A DNA stretch of 36,843 nucleotides from Roseibacillus sp. (GTDB taxonomy: Bacteria > Verrucomicrobiota > Verrucomicrobiia > Verrucomicrobiales > Akkermansiaceae): the NCBI GenBank assembly GCA_028821775.1, contig JAPKFB010000049.1:1-36843 (forward strand). Reading direction: 5' to 3'. The notes below the pieces were generated by a model. The model did no database searches and was not told where the DNA came from. It saw only the letters and a list, made by a program, of their open reading frames with translations. This document shows, one piece after another, positions 15,666-24,225 of the stretch. Each line of letters begins with the position of its first letter. The first letter of the stretch is position 1. The position numbers were made by a program, and so were the translations under genes.

Positions 15666-16622
15666 TCAAGTTATCAGGCATTTTTGTAGCTTTTCCAAGG
15701 CCCCTTCCAGCGCTTCGTTAAGAATTCTTCGCTTTTTGGAGATCGAGTGATTTGTCTCCAGTCCCAGTTTTAGAAGAATGTCCTCGTCAGCGCAGAGTTC
15801 GCCCATGGTGGCGCTCTGGGAGACGTAGACTGTGAACACGAGATGCCACTCCATCTCATTGAGGGTCTCGCCGCATTGCCGGTAGATTTCGTCGAAACTG
15901 AGCTGGCCGAGGTCGCGATCGGGATTTGAGCTCTTGTCCTCGAACTGCATGGCGCCATCCTCCCGCTCGGTCAGATCTTCGTAGGAACTCTGCGTATTGG
16001 GCTGATTTTTGAGTGAGCTCTGCTTGCGGCGCCAGTCGATGGCGCGGAATTGCACCATCTTGGAAAAGAGCGGGATGACTTCTTCGAAGACCACGATGGA
16101 TTCGATGGGCGCAGTGCCATCCTTGGCGCGTTCGCGCGCGAGCTCGGCGAAGGTCTCAAGGTAGACGTCCTCGGCGTCGTGATTTCCGAGGCCCTTGCGC
16201 AGCAGGGTGTGAAAGCCGAAGGGTCGCAGAATGGGATCGAGGCCATTCCATTCGCGATCTGAAAATCCCTCCCGGCCCTTTTTTTTGAGGCGATCGAGGT
16301 CGAGATTCTTCTCGTAACGGGTGTCGGAGGGATCGTGACAAAGCTGCGGATCCGATTGGCTGGTGCGATCCGCGGAGACATTGTGACGGGCGTGATCGTG
16401 TGCGCCCTCCATCGCCTCGGCGGAAAACTCGGCATCGGTGGGGCGTTGCCGGTAGCGATCGAGCAGGTTCTCGAAGATCTTCCCTGCGAGGTTGGTGGCT
16501 GCTTCGTCGGAGAGCAAGACACCCTCGACCGGCCTCTTGGCGCGGCGAAAAGTCGCACGCCAGAGTATTTCGAAGAACTCGGTATCAGGCTCGCCGGCGC
16601 GATTCATAGCAGGGTCCGCCAA
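15666..16622 (-). CDS. Divergent ECF-like sigma factor
   Basis: A 318-residue protein, start ATG at 16622 or 16607 (MNRAGEPD). The middle contains a sigma region 2-like block: FHTLLRKGLGNHDAEDVYLE, FAELARERAKDG and then LFSKMVQFRAIDWRRK, the usual helix with the RAIDWRRR ending. The C-terminal part, with LSFDEIYRQCGETLNEMEW and later ISKKRRILNEALEGALEKLQ, takes the place of region 4 but diverges. An unusual ~130-residue N-terminal region (EPDTEFFEILWRATFRRAKR, then a His-rich stretch) precedes region 2, so it is larger than most ECF sigmas (~180-200). It would direct RNA polymerase to a small set of promoters. It is divergent from the haemagglutinin-like gene. Confidence 0.6.
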   Translation of the reverse strand: MADPAMNRAGEPDTEFFEILWRATFRRAKRPVEGVLLSDEAATNLAGKIFENLLDRYRQRPTDAEFSAEAMEGAHDHARHNVSADRTSQSDPQLCHDPSDTRYEKNLDLDRLKKKGREGFSDREWNGLDPILRPFGFHTLLRKGLGNHDAEDVYLETFAELARERAKDGTAPIESIVVFEEVIPLFSKMVQFRAIDWRRKQSSLKNQPNTQSSYEDLTEREDGAMQFEDKSSNPDRDLGQLSFDEIYRQCGETLNEMEWHLVFTVYVSQSATMGELCADEDILLKLGLETNHSISKKRRILNEALEGALEKLQKCLIT

Positions 16623-16906
16623 GGGACAGGCCTAGGAAACTATGCCTAACTACCCTAAAGCAAGGCTAGGGACCGGAAATTTGGGCTTTGGGTGCCCGAG
16701 AAGTGGGTGGAAGGGATCGCAGGAGGATGCGGATTGTTGGTAAAATGCGGGTGGAGATTGGCGGAGCCGCGTTCATATGGGGCCCCCGGGAAGGAGGCCA
16801 GATTCTTCGCGTTGACCAGGCCCATCTGTCGTTGCCTCCTCTGGATGGTGAAAAAAATCTTCAGGAAAACTGGAAATCGTTTCCGCCCGCGTGCGGTTGG
16901 GATACC

Positions 16907-18151
16907 ATGCTTCATATGTGGTCAGGAGGTCGCTCCCTCAGATTAATTGCAGTTGCCGGGCTTCTCGCCTTTTCAGGGACTGCACCGGGTCAAACACCGC
17001 TTTGTAACGGGCAACACCCCGGCAATCCGGAATTAATTTCAGGGGCGGCCTCCTGTATTTTCAACGAAGTCGCCGGAGCAGGGCAGACCCTGATCCTGCT
17101 CGATGAGAACAGCATCATCCTCTGGGATCACCTCGGGCTCGGAAATCCCGACAGCACTCTCAGTTTCGAATGGAACGGCGCCGCCCCGCCGAACGCGGCC
17201 GTGCTGAACCGAGTGGTGAGCGGGAACGCAGGGCGAGGGGGGAGCCTACACAATGTGGAAGGAAACATTTCATTCCAGGACGGCGCCCTGATTGTGATCA
17301 ATCCCAATTCGGCCCTCGATCTTCATGGGATGGTGGCCGCGCGCTCGCTCCTCTTTGCGACCCACCACGTCGATCCGATCGTGGAGCAGCAGTTGCTCGA
17401 TGGACTGGGTGGGGACTTCACGGGATCTTCTCAACCCCTCCGGGTGATCGACGGTCATCTTGTCGCTCTCGATGGCGATGCCATTCTTGCGGGCAGGTCT
17501 GTTCAGGTCAGCGCCTTGCAAAACCCAGCCGATGACGGCGCAGAGATTCGGGCTCTCAATGGATCAGTGCGGATTTTTGGAGGAGAAAACTTCCGCCTTC
17601 TTCCGAGTGGCAGTGAGCGTCTCCAGCGATTGCCGGGTGGAGGGGATGGGAGTGTGAATAGTTCAAAAACCGTTCAGGCCAATCAAGACATCGAAATTTT
17701 GGCGGAGAACCGAATTGAGAACAACGGGCGCATCGAGGGAAATTTTTTGACCGGGACCGCCTTTCTCCGGGTCGACATGGGTGGAGACATCATCAACCAC
17801 AACATCATCTCGGCCTCTGAGATCGAGTCCTCGGTTCCAAGCTTTGGGACTGGCATCGAGCTCACTCCGGATACCGATTCACCCTCGCCACTGAGCACGG
17901 GGATGAGTCGCTTTCCAGTCGTGCGCAGCCCCGGCCAGAAACAATCTTCAAGGACTGTGGTCGTTTACGAGAGCGCTCCGAGCACCGGGACTGCAAGTGC
18001 CCAGCGCCAGCGCAGCAACCGCAGAGCGCTACAAGGCTCACGCCCCAATACCCAAGTTGCGCGCAATACGACGGCCACCCGGGGGAGACATCTTGCGCGT
18101 GGAAAGAGCTTCTTTGGAGTGCGCGGGGGAACGCCGGCGAAGAAGAAGTAA
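16907..18151 (+). CDS. Filamentous-haemagglutinin-like (TPS domain) exported protein, short form
   Basis: 414 residues from ATG 16907 (16916 is an alternative), starting MLHMWSGGRSLRLIAVAGLL with a signal peptide. Residues ~60-170 resemble the two-partner secretion domain: SIILWDHLGLGNPDSTLSFE, AAVLNRVVSGN, a GNISF strand, IVINPNSALDLHGMVAARSL. Here INPNS replaces the usual NPNG. The following ~150 residues are beta-rich with AGRSVQVSA, GSVRIFGG and DIEILAENRIEN, and the last ~90 residues are rich in Ser, Arg and Lys, ending GTPAKKK. Typical TpsA proteins are over 1000 residues, so this is short; no TpsB transporter (FhaC) is in the window. The longer frame back to 16688 lacks a credible start. 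It is divergent from the sigma-like gene with a 284-bp gap. Confidence 0.7.
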   Translation: MLHMWSGGRSLRLIAVAGLLAFSGTAPGQTPLCNGQHPGNPELISGAASCIFNEVAGAGQTLILLDENSIILWDHLGLGNPDSTLSFEWNGAAPPNAAVLNRVVSGNAGRGGSLHNVEGNISFQDGALIVINPNSALDLHGMVAARSLLFATHHVDPIVEQQLLDGLGGDFTGSSQPLRVIDGHLVALDGDAILAGRSVQVSALQNPADDGAEIRALNGSVRIFGGENFRLLPSGSERLQRLPGGGDGSVNSSKTVQANQDIEILAENRIENNGRIEGNFLTGTAFLRVDMGGDIINHNIISASEIESSVPSFGTGIELTPDTDSPSPLSTGMSRFPVVRSPGQKQSSRTVVVYESAPSTGTASAQRQRSNRRALQGSRPNTQVARNTTATRGRHLARGKSFFGVRGGTPAKKK

Positions 18152-18490
18152 AGCGAAGGAACTCGAGAACTTCTCACGGGTGAGCGCCGAAGACCCGATT
18201 AACGGAGAAGCCCCCAAGCCCATCTTCCCTTGCCCTCGGGGCTGGACCCTTGGCCATAAAAACCTCTTTGCCGATCTTGAGGATGTTCGGGTTGGAGTGA
18301 GGCTCCGCGCCGCGATTGACGGGTCGGATGGGGACATCCAATTTCTGCGTTCTTCGGCGGCTATGGGGCACGCGTCTTGGGCGGTTGGCGAATCGCCGGG
18401 CCTACCACGGGACTGAGTTCTCTTCCTGAAGTGGGTGCTGATCTGGTTTCGGGAGGTGGAATCACAGAAAGGAGCGTCTCTCGGTCCTAT
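18152..18490. other. Gene-free stretch with a possible LysM relic
   Basis: No convincing gene is visible. On the minus strand around 18250-18330, two different frames carry fragments that together resemble a LysM repeat: SIAARSLTPT in one and NPNILKIGKEVFM in the other, closer together than in a real LysM domain. This may be a deletion-plus-frameshift remnant or a coincidence; I would not name it a gene. Confidence 0.2.
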
Positions 18491-18528
18491 CCTCTCCTGC
18501 TTCCTACCACCCTCTCCTGCTTCCTACC
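18491..18528. repeat. Two-copy tandem repeat, 18-bp unit
   Basis: CCTCTCCTGCTTCCTACC occurs exactly at 18491-18508 and again at 18511-18528, separated by AC, giving a period of 20 bp. It stands about 20 bp before the terminator hairpin. Pyrimidine-rich on the plus strand. Function unknown; replication slippage can create such a pair. Confidence 0.8.
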
Positions 18529-18547
18529 CTCCGTCGGGCATGGTGCG

Positions 18548-18588
18548 AAAAAGAGAAGGGGGAGAACCGAAGTTCTCCCCCCTCTTTT
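18548..18588. terminator. Rho-independent terminator
   Basis: A perfect 10-bp stem GGGGGAGAAC (18558-18567) and GTTCTCCCCC (18572-18581) with loop CGAA, preceded by an A-rich stretch and followed by CTCTTTT. The arms extend imperfectly on both sides, so it could act in either direction. It would end transcription from the haemagglutinin-like gene, about 400 bp upstream. Confidence 0.8.
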
Positions 18589-18655
18589 GGGTTGCCTGTG
18601 AAATGGGTTTTCTACGCAAAAAATGTTTCCGCCGGTGCAGCGCAAGAAGAGTCTC

Positions 18656-18787
18656 TTATGTGAATAGCGGGTGCGTCAACATCGAAGTTTCGCCTTTCGC
18701 CGGCAGAAGGTTTGCTTCGGTGAAGCAATCGATGTCCGGGGGAATGAGAATGGCCGAGGAAAGTTTTCCCTGCGGATCACCCGGCAT
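18656..18787 (-). other. Short open frame, uncertain
   Basis: A 43-codon minus-strand frame (ATG 18787-18785 to TAA 18658-18656) reading MPGDPQGKLSSAILIPPDID and ending LLPAKGETSMLTHPLFT. The frame stays open upstream to about 18865 without an earlier ATG. The composition is protein-like but there is no ribosome-binding site and no family match I can recall. It is recorded as the only candidate in the 18589-18958 gap. Confidence 0.2.
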
Positions 18788-18958
18788 GGATTTCGCGCTG
18801 CACTGGTAGATCGAACCTGCTCTTGACCAGCATTCCGCTCGGACAGGCAGATGATCGAACTTTGAAAGTAGTCAACGTGTCCAATTTGTACTGGCTCCCT
18901 TTCACTTTCAAGCTAAGTTCCCTCCTCGTAAAACGAACTTTCGGAACGATCACTCCCG

Positions 18959-19717
18959 ATGAAACAATTTCTTGCCCTCATCCTATTATTGTCAGCGACG
19001 CTGCCCGGTCTCGCAGATCACCACCTGGAAAATCGCGTCTATGAACTGCGCACCTATTACGCGAACGAAGGAAAGCTCGAGGCTCTCCATGCCCGCTTCC
19101 GCGATCACACCTGCTCGATTTTTGAGAAACACGGAATCAAGAATGTTGGCTATTGGGTGCCGGTCGAGAACAAGGGCAACAAGCTCATCTATCTCGTCTC
19201 TTATCCCAGCCGCAAAGCCCGGGAACGGTCATGGCAGGCTTTCTTCCAGGATCCGTCCTGGACCGCGGCCTACAAGAACTCGATCAAGGATGGGAAGTTG
19301 GTCTCGAAAGTCACCCGTCAGTTTCTCAAGGCAACCGACTACTCTCCGAAGTTGAACATCGAAGCACAGAAGCCTGAGCGCCTCTTTGAGTTGCGCACCT
19401 ACACGACCAACGAAGGCAAGCTCGTCGATATCAACAAGCGCTTCCGCGATCACACTTGCAAGCTCTTCACCAAACACGGGATCACGAATGTGCTCTATTG
19501 CAATCACATGAAGGACGAGAAGGGCGCCGCCACCACCCTGACCTACCTCATCGCACATAAGGACCAGGAGTCGCGCAATGCTTCCTTCGCGGCCTTTGTG
19601 AAGGATCCTGCCTGGCAGGCGGTTCGTAAGGTCTCCAACAAGAATGGACCGATTCTGGTCAAGAAGGGGGTCAAGTCCGTCCAACTCCGAGCGGTCGACT
19701 ATTCTCCCCTCAAGTAG
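18959..19717 (+). CDS. NIPSNAP-family secreted protein, two domains
   Basis: 252 residues with a signal peptide (MKQFLALILLLSATLPGLAD) and two tandem NIPSNAP repeats. Each has the pattern YELRTYYANEGKLEALHARF with a following RDHT(C)-IF--HGI, and the second begins FELRTYTTNEGKLVDINKRF. Repeat 1 covers about residues 26-125 and repeat 2 about 140-250. These are dimeric alpha/beta-barrel folds of unclear function that in PVC bacteria often occur next to Cyt-DUF1592 genes. The start codon is 19 codons before the predicted cleavage site. It lies 91 bp upstream of the DUF1592 gene. Confidence 0.92.
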   Translation: MKQFLALILLLSATLPGLADHHLENRVYELRTYYANEGKLEALHARFRDHTCSIFEKHGIKNVGYWVPVENKGNKLIYLVSYPSRKARERSWQAFFQDPSWTAAYKNSIKDGKLVSKVTRQFLKATDYSPKLNIEAQKPERLFELRTYTTNEGKLVDINKRFRDHTCKLFTKHGITNVLYCNHMKDEKGAATTLTYLIAHKDQESRNASFAAFVKDPAWQAVRKVSNKNGPILVKKGVKSVQLRAVDYSPLK

Positions 19718-19808
19718 GGCGTGAATCTCCCCGATCGTTCCGTCGGGATGGGCTGGAGGTGAAAGAGAGACCGGGAATCCAGAGTAGATCGGGTTGACCG
19801 AACCATTC

Positions 19809-22193
19809 ATGTCGATCTGCCCCGCACTGTCCTCAGTTCTTTTCGCCGGCGCGTGGTCCAGCTTGCTGGGTGCTGCCCCGATTGATTTTGAGTCCCAGGT
19901 TCGGCCGGTCTTGGCGGAGCACTGCTTCAAGTGCCATGGGGAGAAGAAGCAGAAGGGGAAGCTGCGCCTGGACACCCTCGCTGCCGATCTGCTCAACGAT
20001 CGTGCGGCTGCGGAGCGGTGGCACGACGTTCGTGATGCGCTCAACCTGGGCGAGATGCCTCCGAAAAAGGAACCGGAGTTGAAGCAGGAGGAACGGCGGG
20101 TCTTGGTGTCCTGGATCGATCAGGAGATCACGGCCTTGCTGAAGGCCAGAAAGAACACCGATGGGCGGGTGATTCTACGGCGGTTGAACAATGTCGAGTA
20201 TCAGAACACGATGCGTGATCTCCTCGGGATCGACACCGACTACGCAAGAAATCTGCCGCCGGAAGGGCTCTCGGAAGATGGCTTTCGCAACAACGGCGCG
20301 ACCTTGCAGATGTCCGACCTGCAATTGGAGTTCTACCTCGAAGCGGCCCGGGATGGCTTGCGAAAGGCGATTGTGAGCGGGCCCGAGCCGAGAGTGTTCC
20401 GTCACGAATTCAACAAGACCGTGAAGGACAAGAATCGCGGGAGCAACATTCTCGATCAGGATCAGCAGTTCATTGTCAAACTGATGGAGTATCCTGCAAA
20501 GGGAGAAGTGATCATCCGGGCGAAGGTGCGGGCAACGATGGTGAAGGGGCGGGGCTATCCGCAGCTGCGGGTTGCGATTGGTTACCGCGCCGACGTGCAG
20601 GCGCCGCGGGGATTCATGGATCCAGTGGATGTGAAGAGTGAGGAATGGCAGACGTTTGAGTTTCGCGGGCGCATGGAAAACTTTCCCTTGCCGAGCAAGA
20701 CCCAGAGCAAGTTTCCCGGGTTATTGATCTGGCTCGACAACGCCTACGCGGAGGGGCGTGACAAGCCCCTGAAGGCCCGGGGCAAAGGCAAGAAGCAGAA
20801 GGACAAAAAGGGGAGGGCGCTGACTTACCCGCAGATCGAAATCGCATCGATGGAGTTTATAGGCCCCGTCTTCGAGCAATGGCCCCCGAAGCAACACACC
20901 CGCATCCTCTTTCCTTCCAAATTGCGTCGCGACGAAGTGACCTACGCCGGATCGGTGCTGGAGGTCTTCATGAGCCGCGCCTTCCGCCGACCGGTTTCGC
21001 AGGAGGAGGTGGCGCCCTACCGGAAGTTCTTCCAGCTGGTTAGCAAGAGTTCATCGTCCTTCGAGGAAGCGATTCGTGAAACGCTCGCGATGGTCTTGGT
21101 TTCGCCAGACTTCCTTTACCTCGTGGAGCCCTCCGGGGATTCGAAGCGTCGCGTTTCCGATTGGGAACTCGCCTCCCGCCTGTCGTATTTCCTCTGGAGC
21201 ACCATGCCCGACCAACGTCTCTTTCAGCTGGCTCGCAAGGGCACCCTGCACGAGTCGATCGTTCTCCGCGCGGAAGTGGCGCGCATGCTCAAGGACAAAC
21301 GCTCCTGGCAATTCATGGAGCAGTTCGCCGACCAGTGGCTCGATGTCGGGGCGGTGGACCGGGTGGCCGTGAATCCGGAGTACTATCCCAAGTTTGACAA
21401 TGAGTTGAAGCCGTCGATGCAGGGCGAGACGATTCACTTTTTCGCCGAGTTGGTTTACAAGAATCTGAGCGCGCTCAATATTCTTGATTCCGATTTTACG
21501 ATGCTCAACGAGGCCCTCGCAAGGCACTACGGATTGGATGGTCCGCGCGGGAGCACCTTTGAGCGGGTGTCCCTGCGGCCCGGAGACGAGCGCGGTGGAG
21601 TCCTCACCCACGGGAGTGTCCTGCTCGGGAATTCGACCGGAGAGGACTCGCATCCGGTGAAGCGTGCGGTATGGATTCGAGAGCGTTTGCTCGACGACCC
21701 ACCCGCCGATCCGCCGCCGAATGTCCCCATCCTCGATGCCACCGATCCGAACTTTGCCTCCCTCTCGGTTCGCGAGCAATTGAGGCTGCATCGTGAGGAA
21801 GCTTCCTGCAACGACTGTCACCGTGGGATTGATCCGTGGGGAATTGCGCTCGAGAACTTTGGTGGGGACGGACTATGGAGGGACCGCATTCCCCGCAAGA
21901 GACCGAATGCCAAGGGCATGGATCGCCAGCCAGTGGTGAGCGAATCGACCCTTCCCGATGGCCGCGTGGTGGCGGGGATCACAGACTTGAAAAAGTACCT
22001 CCTCAAAAACCGTCGCACCCAATTTGCGAAAGCCTTCACCAGAAAGCTCCTGACCTATGCGCTTGGTCGGAGCCTCGAACTGACCGATGAACAGGCTGTG
22101 GAGGAGCTGACCCGGGAATTCATTGAGAGCGATTACCGGATCGGGAACCTGATTCAGCTCGTGGTTGCGAGCGATCCCTTCCAAAGTAAATAG
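19809..22193 (+). CDS. DUF1592-type cytochrome-like protein (PSCyt1/DUF1587/DUF1592/DUF1588/DUF1585)
   Basis: 794 residues from the ATG at 19809, chosen because a signal peptide (MSICPALSSVLFAGAWSSLL, then GAAPID) then begins directly. The N-terminal PSCyt1 domain has CFKCHG (C39-C42-H43), a haem-type motif. DUF1587 follows with RRLNNVEYQNTMRDLLG, then a Lys-rich insertion near residues 315-340, then DUF1592 with FRRPVSQEEVAPYRKFF and SRLSYFLWSTMPD, DUF1588 with a second motif CNDCHRGIDPWG (C667-C670-H671), and DUF1585 near the end. The family is very common in Planctomycetota and Verrucomicrobiota, and its exact chemistry is unresolved. The DUF1552 gene follows with only 8 bp between stop and start, the standard pair. 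Confidence 0.95.
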   Translation: MSICPALSSVLFAGAWSSLLGAAPIDFESQVRPVLAEHCFKCHGEKKQKGKLRLDTLAADLLNDRAAAERWHDVRDALNLGEMPPKKEPELKQEERRVLVSWIDQEITALLKARKNTDGRVILRRLNNVEYQNTMRDLLGIDTDYARNLPPEGLSEDGFRNNGATLQMSDLQLEFYLEAARDGLRKAIVSGPEPRVFRHEFNKTVKDKNRGSNILDQDQQFIVKLMEYPAKGEVIIRAKVRATMVKGRGYPQLRVAIGYRADVQAPRGFMDPVDVKSEEWQTFEFRGRMENFPLPSKTQSKFPGLLIWLDNAYAEGRDKPLKARGKGKKQKDKKGRALTYPQIEIASMEFIGPVFEQWPPKQHTRILFPSKLRRDEVTYAGSVLEVFMSRAFRRPVSQEEVAPYRKFFQLVSKSSSSFEEAIRETLAMVLVSPDFLYLVEPSGDSKRRVSDWELASRLSYFLWSTMPDQRLFQLARKGTLHESIVLRAEVARMLKDKRSWQFMEQFADQWLDVGAVDRVAVNPEYYPKFDNELKPSMQGETIHFFAELVYKNLSALNILDSDFTMLNEALARHYGLDGPRGSTFERVSLRPGDERGGVLTHGSVLLGNSTGEDSHPVKRAVWIRERLLDDPPADPPPNVPILDATDPNFASLSVREQLRLHREEASCNDCHRGIDPWGIALENFGGDGLWRDRIPRKRPNAKGMDRQPVVSESTLPDGRVVAGITDLKKYLLKNRRTQFAKAFTRKLLTYALGRSLELTDEQAVEELTREFIESDYRIGNLIQLVVASDPFQSK

Positions 22194-22201
22194 AACTGAG
22201 T

Positions 22202-23533
22202 ATGAACCGGAAACCTTGGCATCTTCACCGGCGCACGTTCCTGCATGGAATGGGTGCTACCCTTGCGCTGCCCTTCCTCGAGTGCATGGGGGCGAGCGCG
22301 AAGGCGCAGCCGCGACCGAAACGATTTTGCGCGATCTACTTCCCCTACGGGGTGAGCTTGCCAAAGAAGGGGAAAGGCGATTCGCAATGGAATTGGTTTC
22401 CGAGCGGAGAGGGACGCGATTTCAAATTCAATGAGAGCCTCAAGAGTCTCGAACCGCTGCGTGCGCACGTCAGTGTCCTGGCTGGCTTGTCCCATCCGCA
22501 TGGACGCAGGATTGGAGGGCACGACACGGCCGATATCTTTCTTACCGCCGCGAAGTTGAAGGGGGGACAGCTCAAGAATTCGGTCTCCCTTGATCAAATC
22601 CTGGCCGAGAAACTGGGAGAGGCGACCCGGTTCCGGTCCCTGAGTCTCTCGGTCGATGGTGGGGTGGGAGAGGCGACCCGTTCCAGCACCCTCTCGTTCA
22701 GTCGGAGCGGCCAGCCCGTGCCCGCCCTGCACAAACCCCGCATGGTCTTCAATCGCCTCTTCGGGGTGGAAGAAGGCCCCATCGATCGACAGCGCCAGGA
22801 GTTGCACAACTCAAGCAGCATGCTCGATCTTGTGCTCGAACATTCCAAGTCCGTGCGGCGTAAACTGGGGAATCAGGATCAGGGAAAGTTCGATGAGTAT
22901 CTGCAATCAGTGCGCCAGATCGAGCAGCGGGTGGAACGCTCCGAGCAGTGGCTCGATGTTCCCAAGCCCGAGGTGGATTCTGCCGGGCTGCACCTCGAGG
23001 CCGACGATCAGACCCCGGGGGAGCTGATCAAGACGATGCTCGATTTGATGTTTCTCGCGATCCAGACCGACTCGACCCGTTTCCTCACCTACCAGATGGG
23101 AAACATGAATGGAGCGACTTCGGTCGCGAGCAAGTTTCCCTCTCTCCTTGGGTTAGGAAAGAACCAGCACTCTCTGGCGCACGGATGGAACAAGCCAGGC
23201 GGCGCCGAGGCGCTCGGCAAGTGGGACCAGTTTCGCGTGCAGCAGCTGACCTATTTATTGGAGCGCCTGAAGCAATCCCGGGAAGGCGAGGGTAACTTAC
23301 TCGACCACACCGTGGTCCTCTACGGGAGTAGCAACAGCACCACTCACAACAATACGAACTACCCGCTGGTTCTTGCGGGCGGCGATAAGCTTGGCCTCAA
23401 GCACGGACACTTCCACAAGTTCGGGGCCCAGGTCCCGCTCTCGAATCTCTTCGTGACCTTGCTCAATCAACTGGGGGTGCCTGCTCAGTCGTTTGTTGAC
23501 AGCACGGGCGAGATGTCCGAAGTGGTGGCTTAA
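22202..23533 (+). CDS. DUF1552-family secreted protein
   Basis: 443 residues beginning MNRKPWHLHRRTFLHGMG, a twin-arginine type signal, then ATLALPFLECMG and PKRFCAIYFPYGV, which mark DUF1552. Further blocks are SVLAGLSHPHGRRIGGHDTAD, SLDQILAEKLG, YQMGNMNGATSVASKFP and, near the end, VVLYGSSNSTTHNNTNYPLV with LAGGDKLGLKHGHFHKF. Its close packing after the DUF1592 gene is typical, and the two families are almost always adjacent; a joint periplasmic oxidation complex is plausible. The catalytic activity is not known. The length matches the family (about 430-460). Confidence 0.95.
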   Translation: MNRKPWHLHRRTFLHGMGATLALPFLECMGASAKAQPRPKRFCAIYFPYGVSLPKKGKGDSQWNWFPSGEGRDFKFNESLKSLEPLRAHVSVLAGLSHPHGRRIGGHDTADIFLTAAKLKGGQLKNSVSLDQILAEKLGEATRFRSLSLSVDGGVGEATRSSTLSFSRSGQPVPALHKPRMVFNRLFGVEEGPIDRQRQELHNSSSMLDLVLEHSKSVRRKLGNQDQGKFDEYLQSVRQIEQRVERSEQWLDVPKPEVDSAGLHLEADDQTPGELIKTMLDLMFLAIQTDSTRFLTYQMGNMNGATSVASKFPSLLGLGKNQHSLAHGWNKPGGAEALGKWDQFRVQQLTYLLERLKQSREGEGNLLDHTVVLYGSSNSTTHNNTNYPLVLAGGDKLGLKHGHFHKFGAQVPLSNLFVTLLNQLGVPAQSFVDSTGEMSEVVA

Positions 23534-23581
23534 CCTCGTTCCGGCCGCCTTGACCAAACGCCCCAATCTTCCTGGATCCCA

Positions 23582-24004
23582 GTGAAGGCAGACCTCCTGA
23601 AACTCAAACCCGCTCGAGAGGATGTTTCCTTTCGGGAAGGTTTCTGGATGTGGGTTGCTCTGCTGGTCAGAGGTGATTTCTCGGCGGCGGTTGCGAGCAT
23701 TCGTTGGGGAGAAAAATCGGCCATGACCCCGGAGGAATTGGAAGAGAGGATTACGACCTTCTTCAATGACTCGGATGTCATGGTGCCCATCATTCCGAAT
23801 GAGCGCCTGGTCTCCATGATCGATGAGAAGATGGAGATCGAGTGGGATGAAGAAGATGGTTGGGCAACCGCGCTCATCCCGGTGAGCCAGGAACCACAGA
23901 AGGCGAAAGAGGACGATGTCTCGCTGATGGGAATCGCAGTCTCTTTTTTCATCGTGAAGGAGGAGGATCACCAGGTTCTCGAGTTTGAGCACTTCCACGC
24001 CTGA
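23582..24004 (+). CDS. Hypothetical protein
   Basis: 140 residues, apparent GTG start at 23582; no better upstream start and no clear ribosome-binding site. The protein is soluble, with a conserved-looking WMWVALLVRGDFSAAVASIR segment, then TPEELEERITTFFNDSD and a very acidic C-terminal half (DEKMEIEWDEEDGW) ending VLEFEHFHA. I do not recognise a family. It lies 48 bp after DUF1552 in the same direction, so read-through is possible. The open frame with protein-like composition supports a real gene. Nothing recognisable lies between it and the sulfatase (24005-24225). Confidence 0.6.
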   Translation: MKADLLKLKPAREDVSFREGFWMWVALLVRGDFSAAVASIRWGEKSAMTPEELEERITTFFNDSDVMVPIIPNERLVSMIDEKMEIEWDEEDGWATALIPVSQEPQKAKEDDVSLMGIAVSFFIVKEEDHQVLEFEHFHA

Positions 24005-24225
24005 GGCGATGGTGAGTCGCTATTGCTGACTCCGGGTAATCGGCTCACTGGCGGGAGGTCTTTGAGCGTGAGGCCGCTTGTCTGTGTCAGTTGTTAGGCG
24101 CGGAGTTGGTGGAGTGGAGGCGGGAGAGGGAGGCGGAATCACCAGGAGCGACTGCGAGACGCTCCCGGTCCCCGGACTGAGCAAGGCGGCTTGATTTGCG
24201 GGGCCATCGCTGCTGAGATCGCTGC

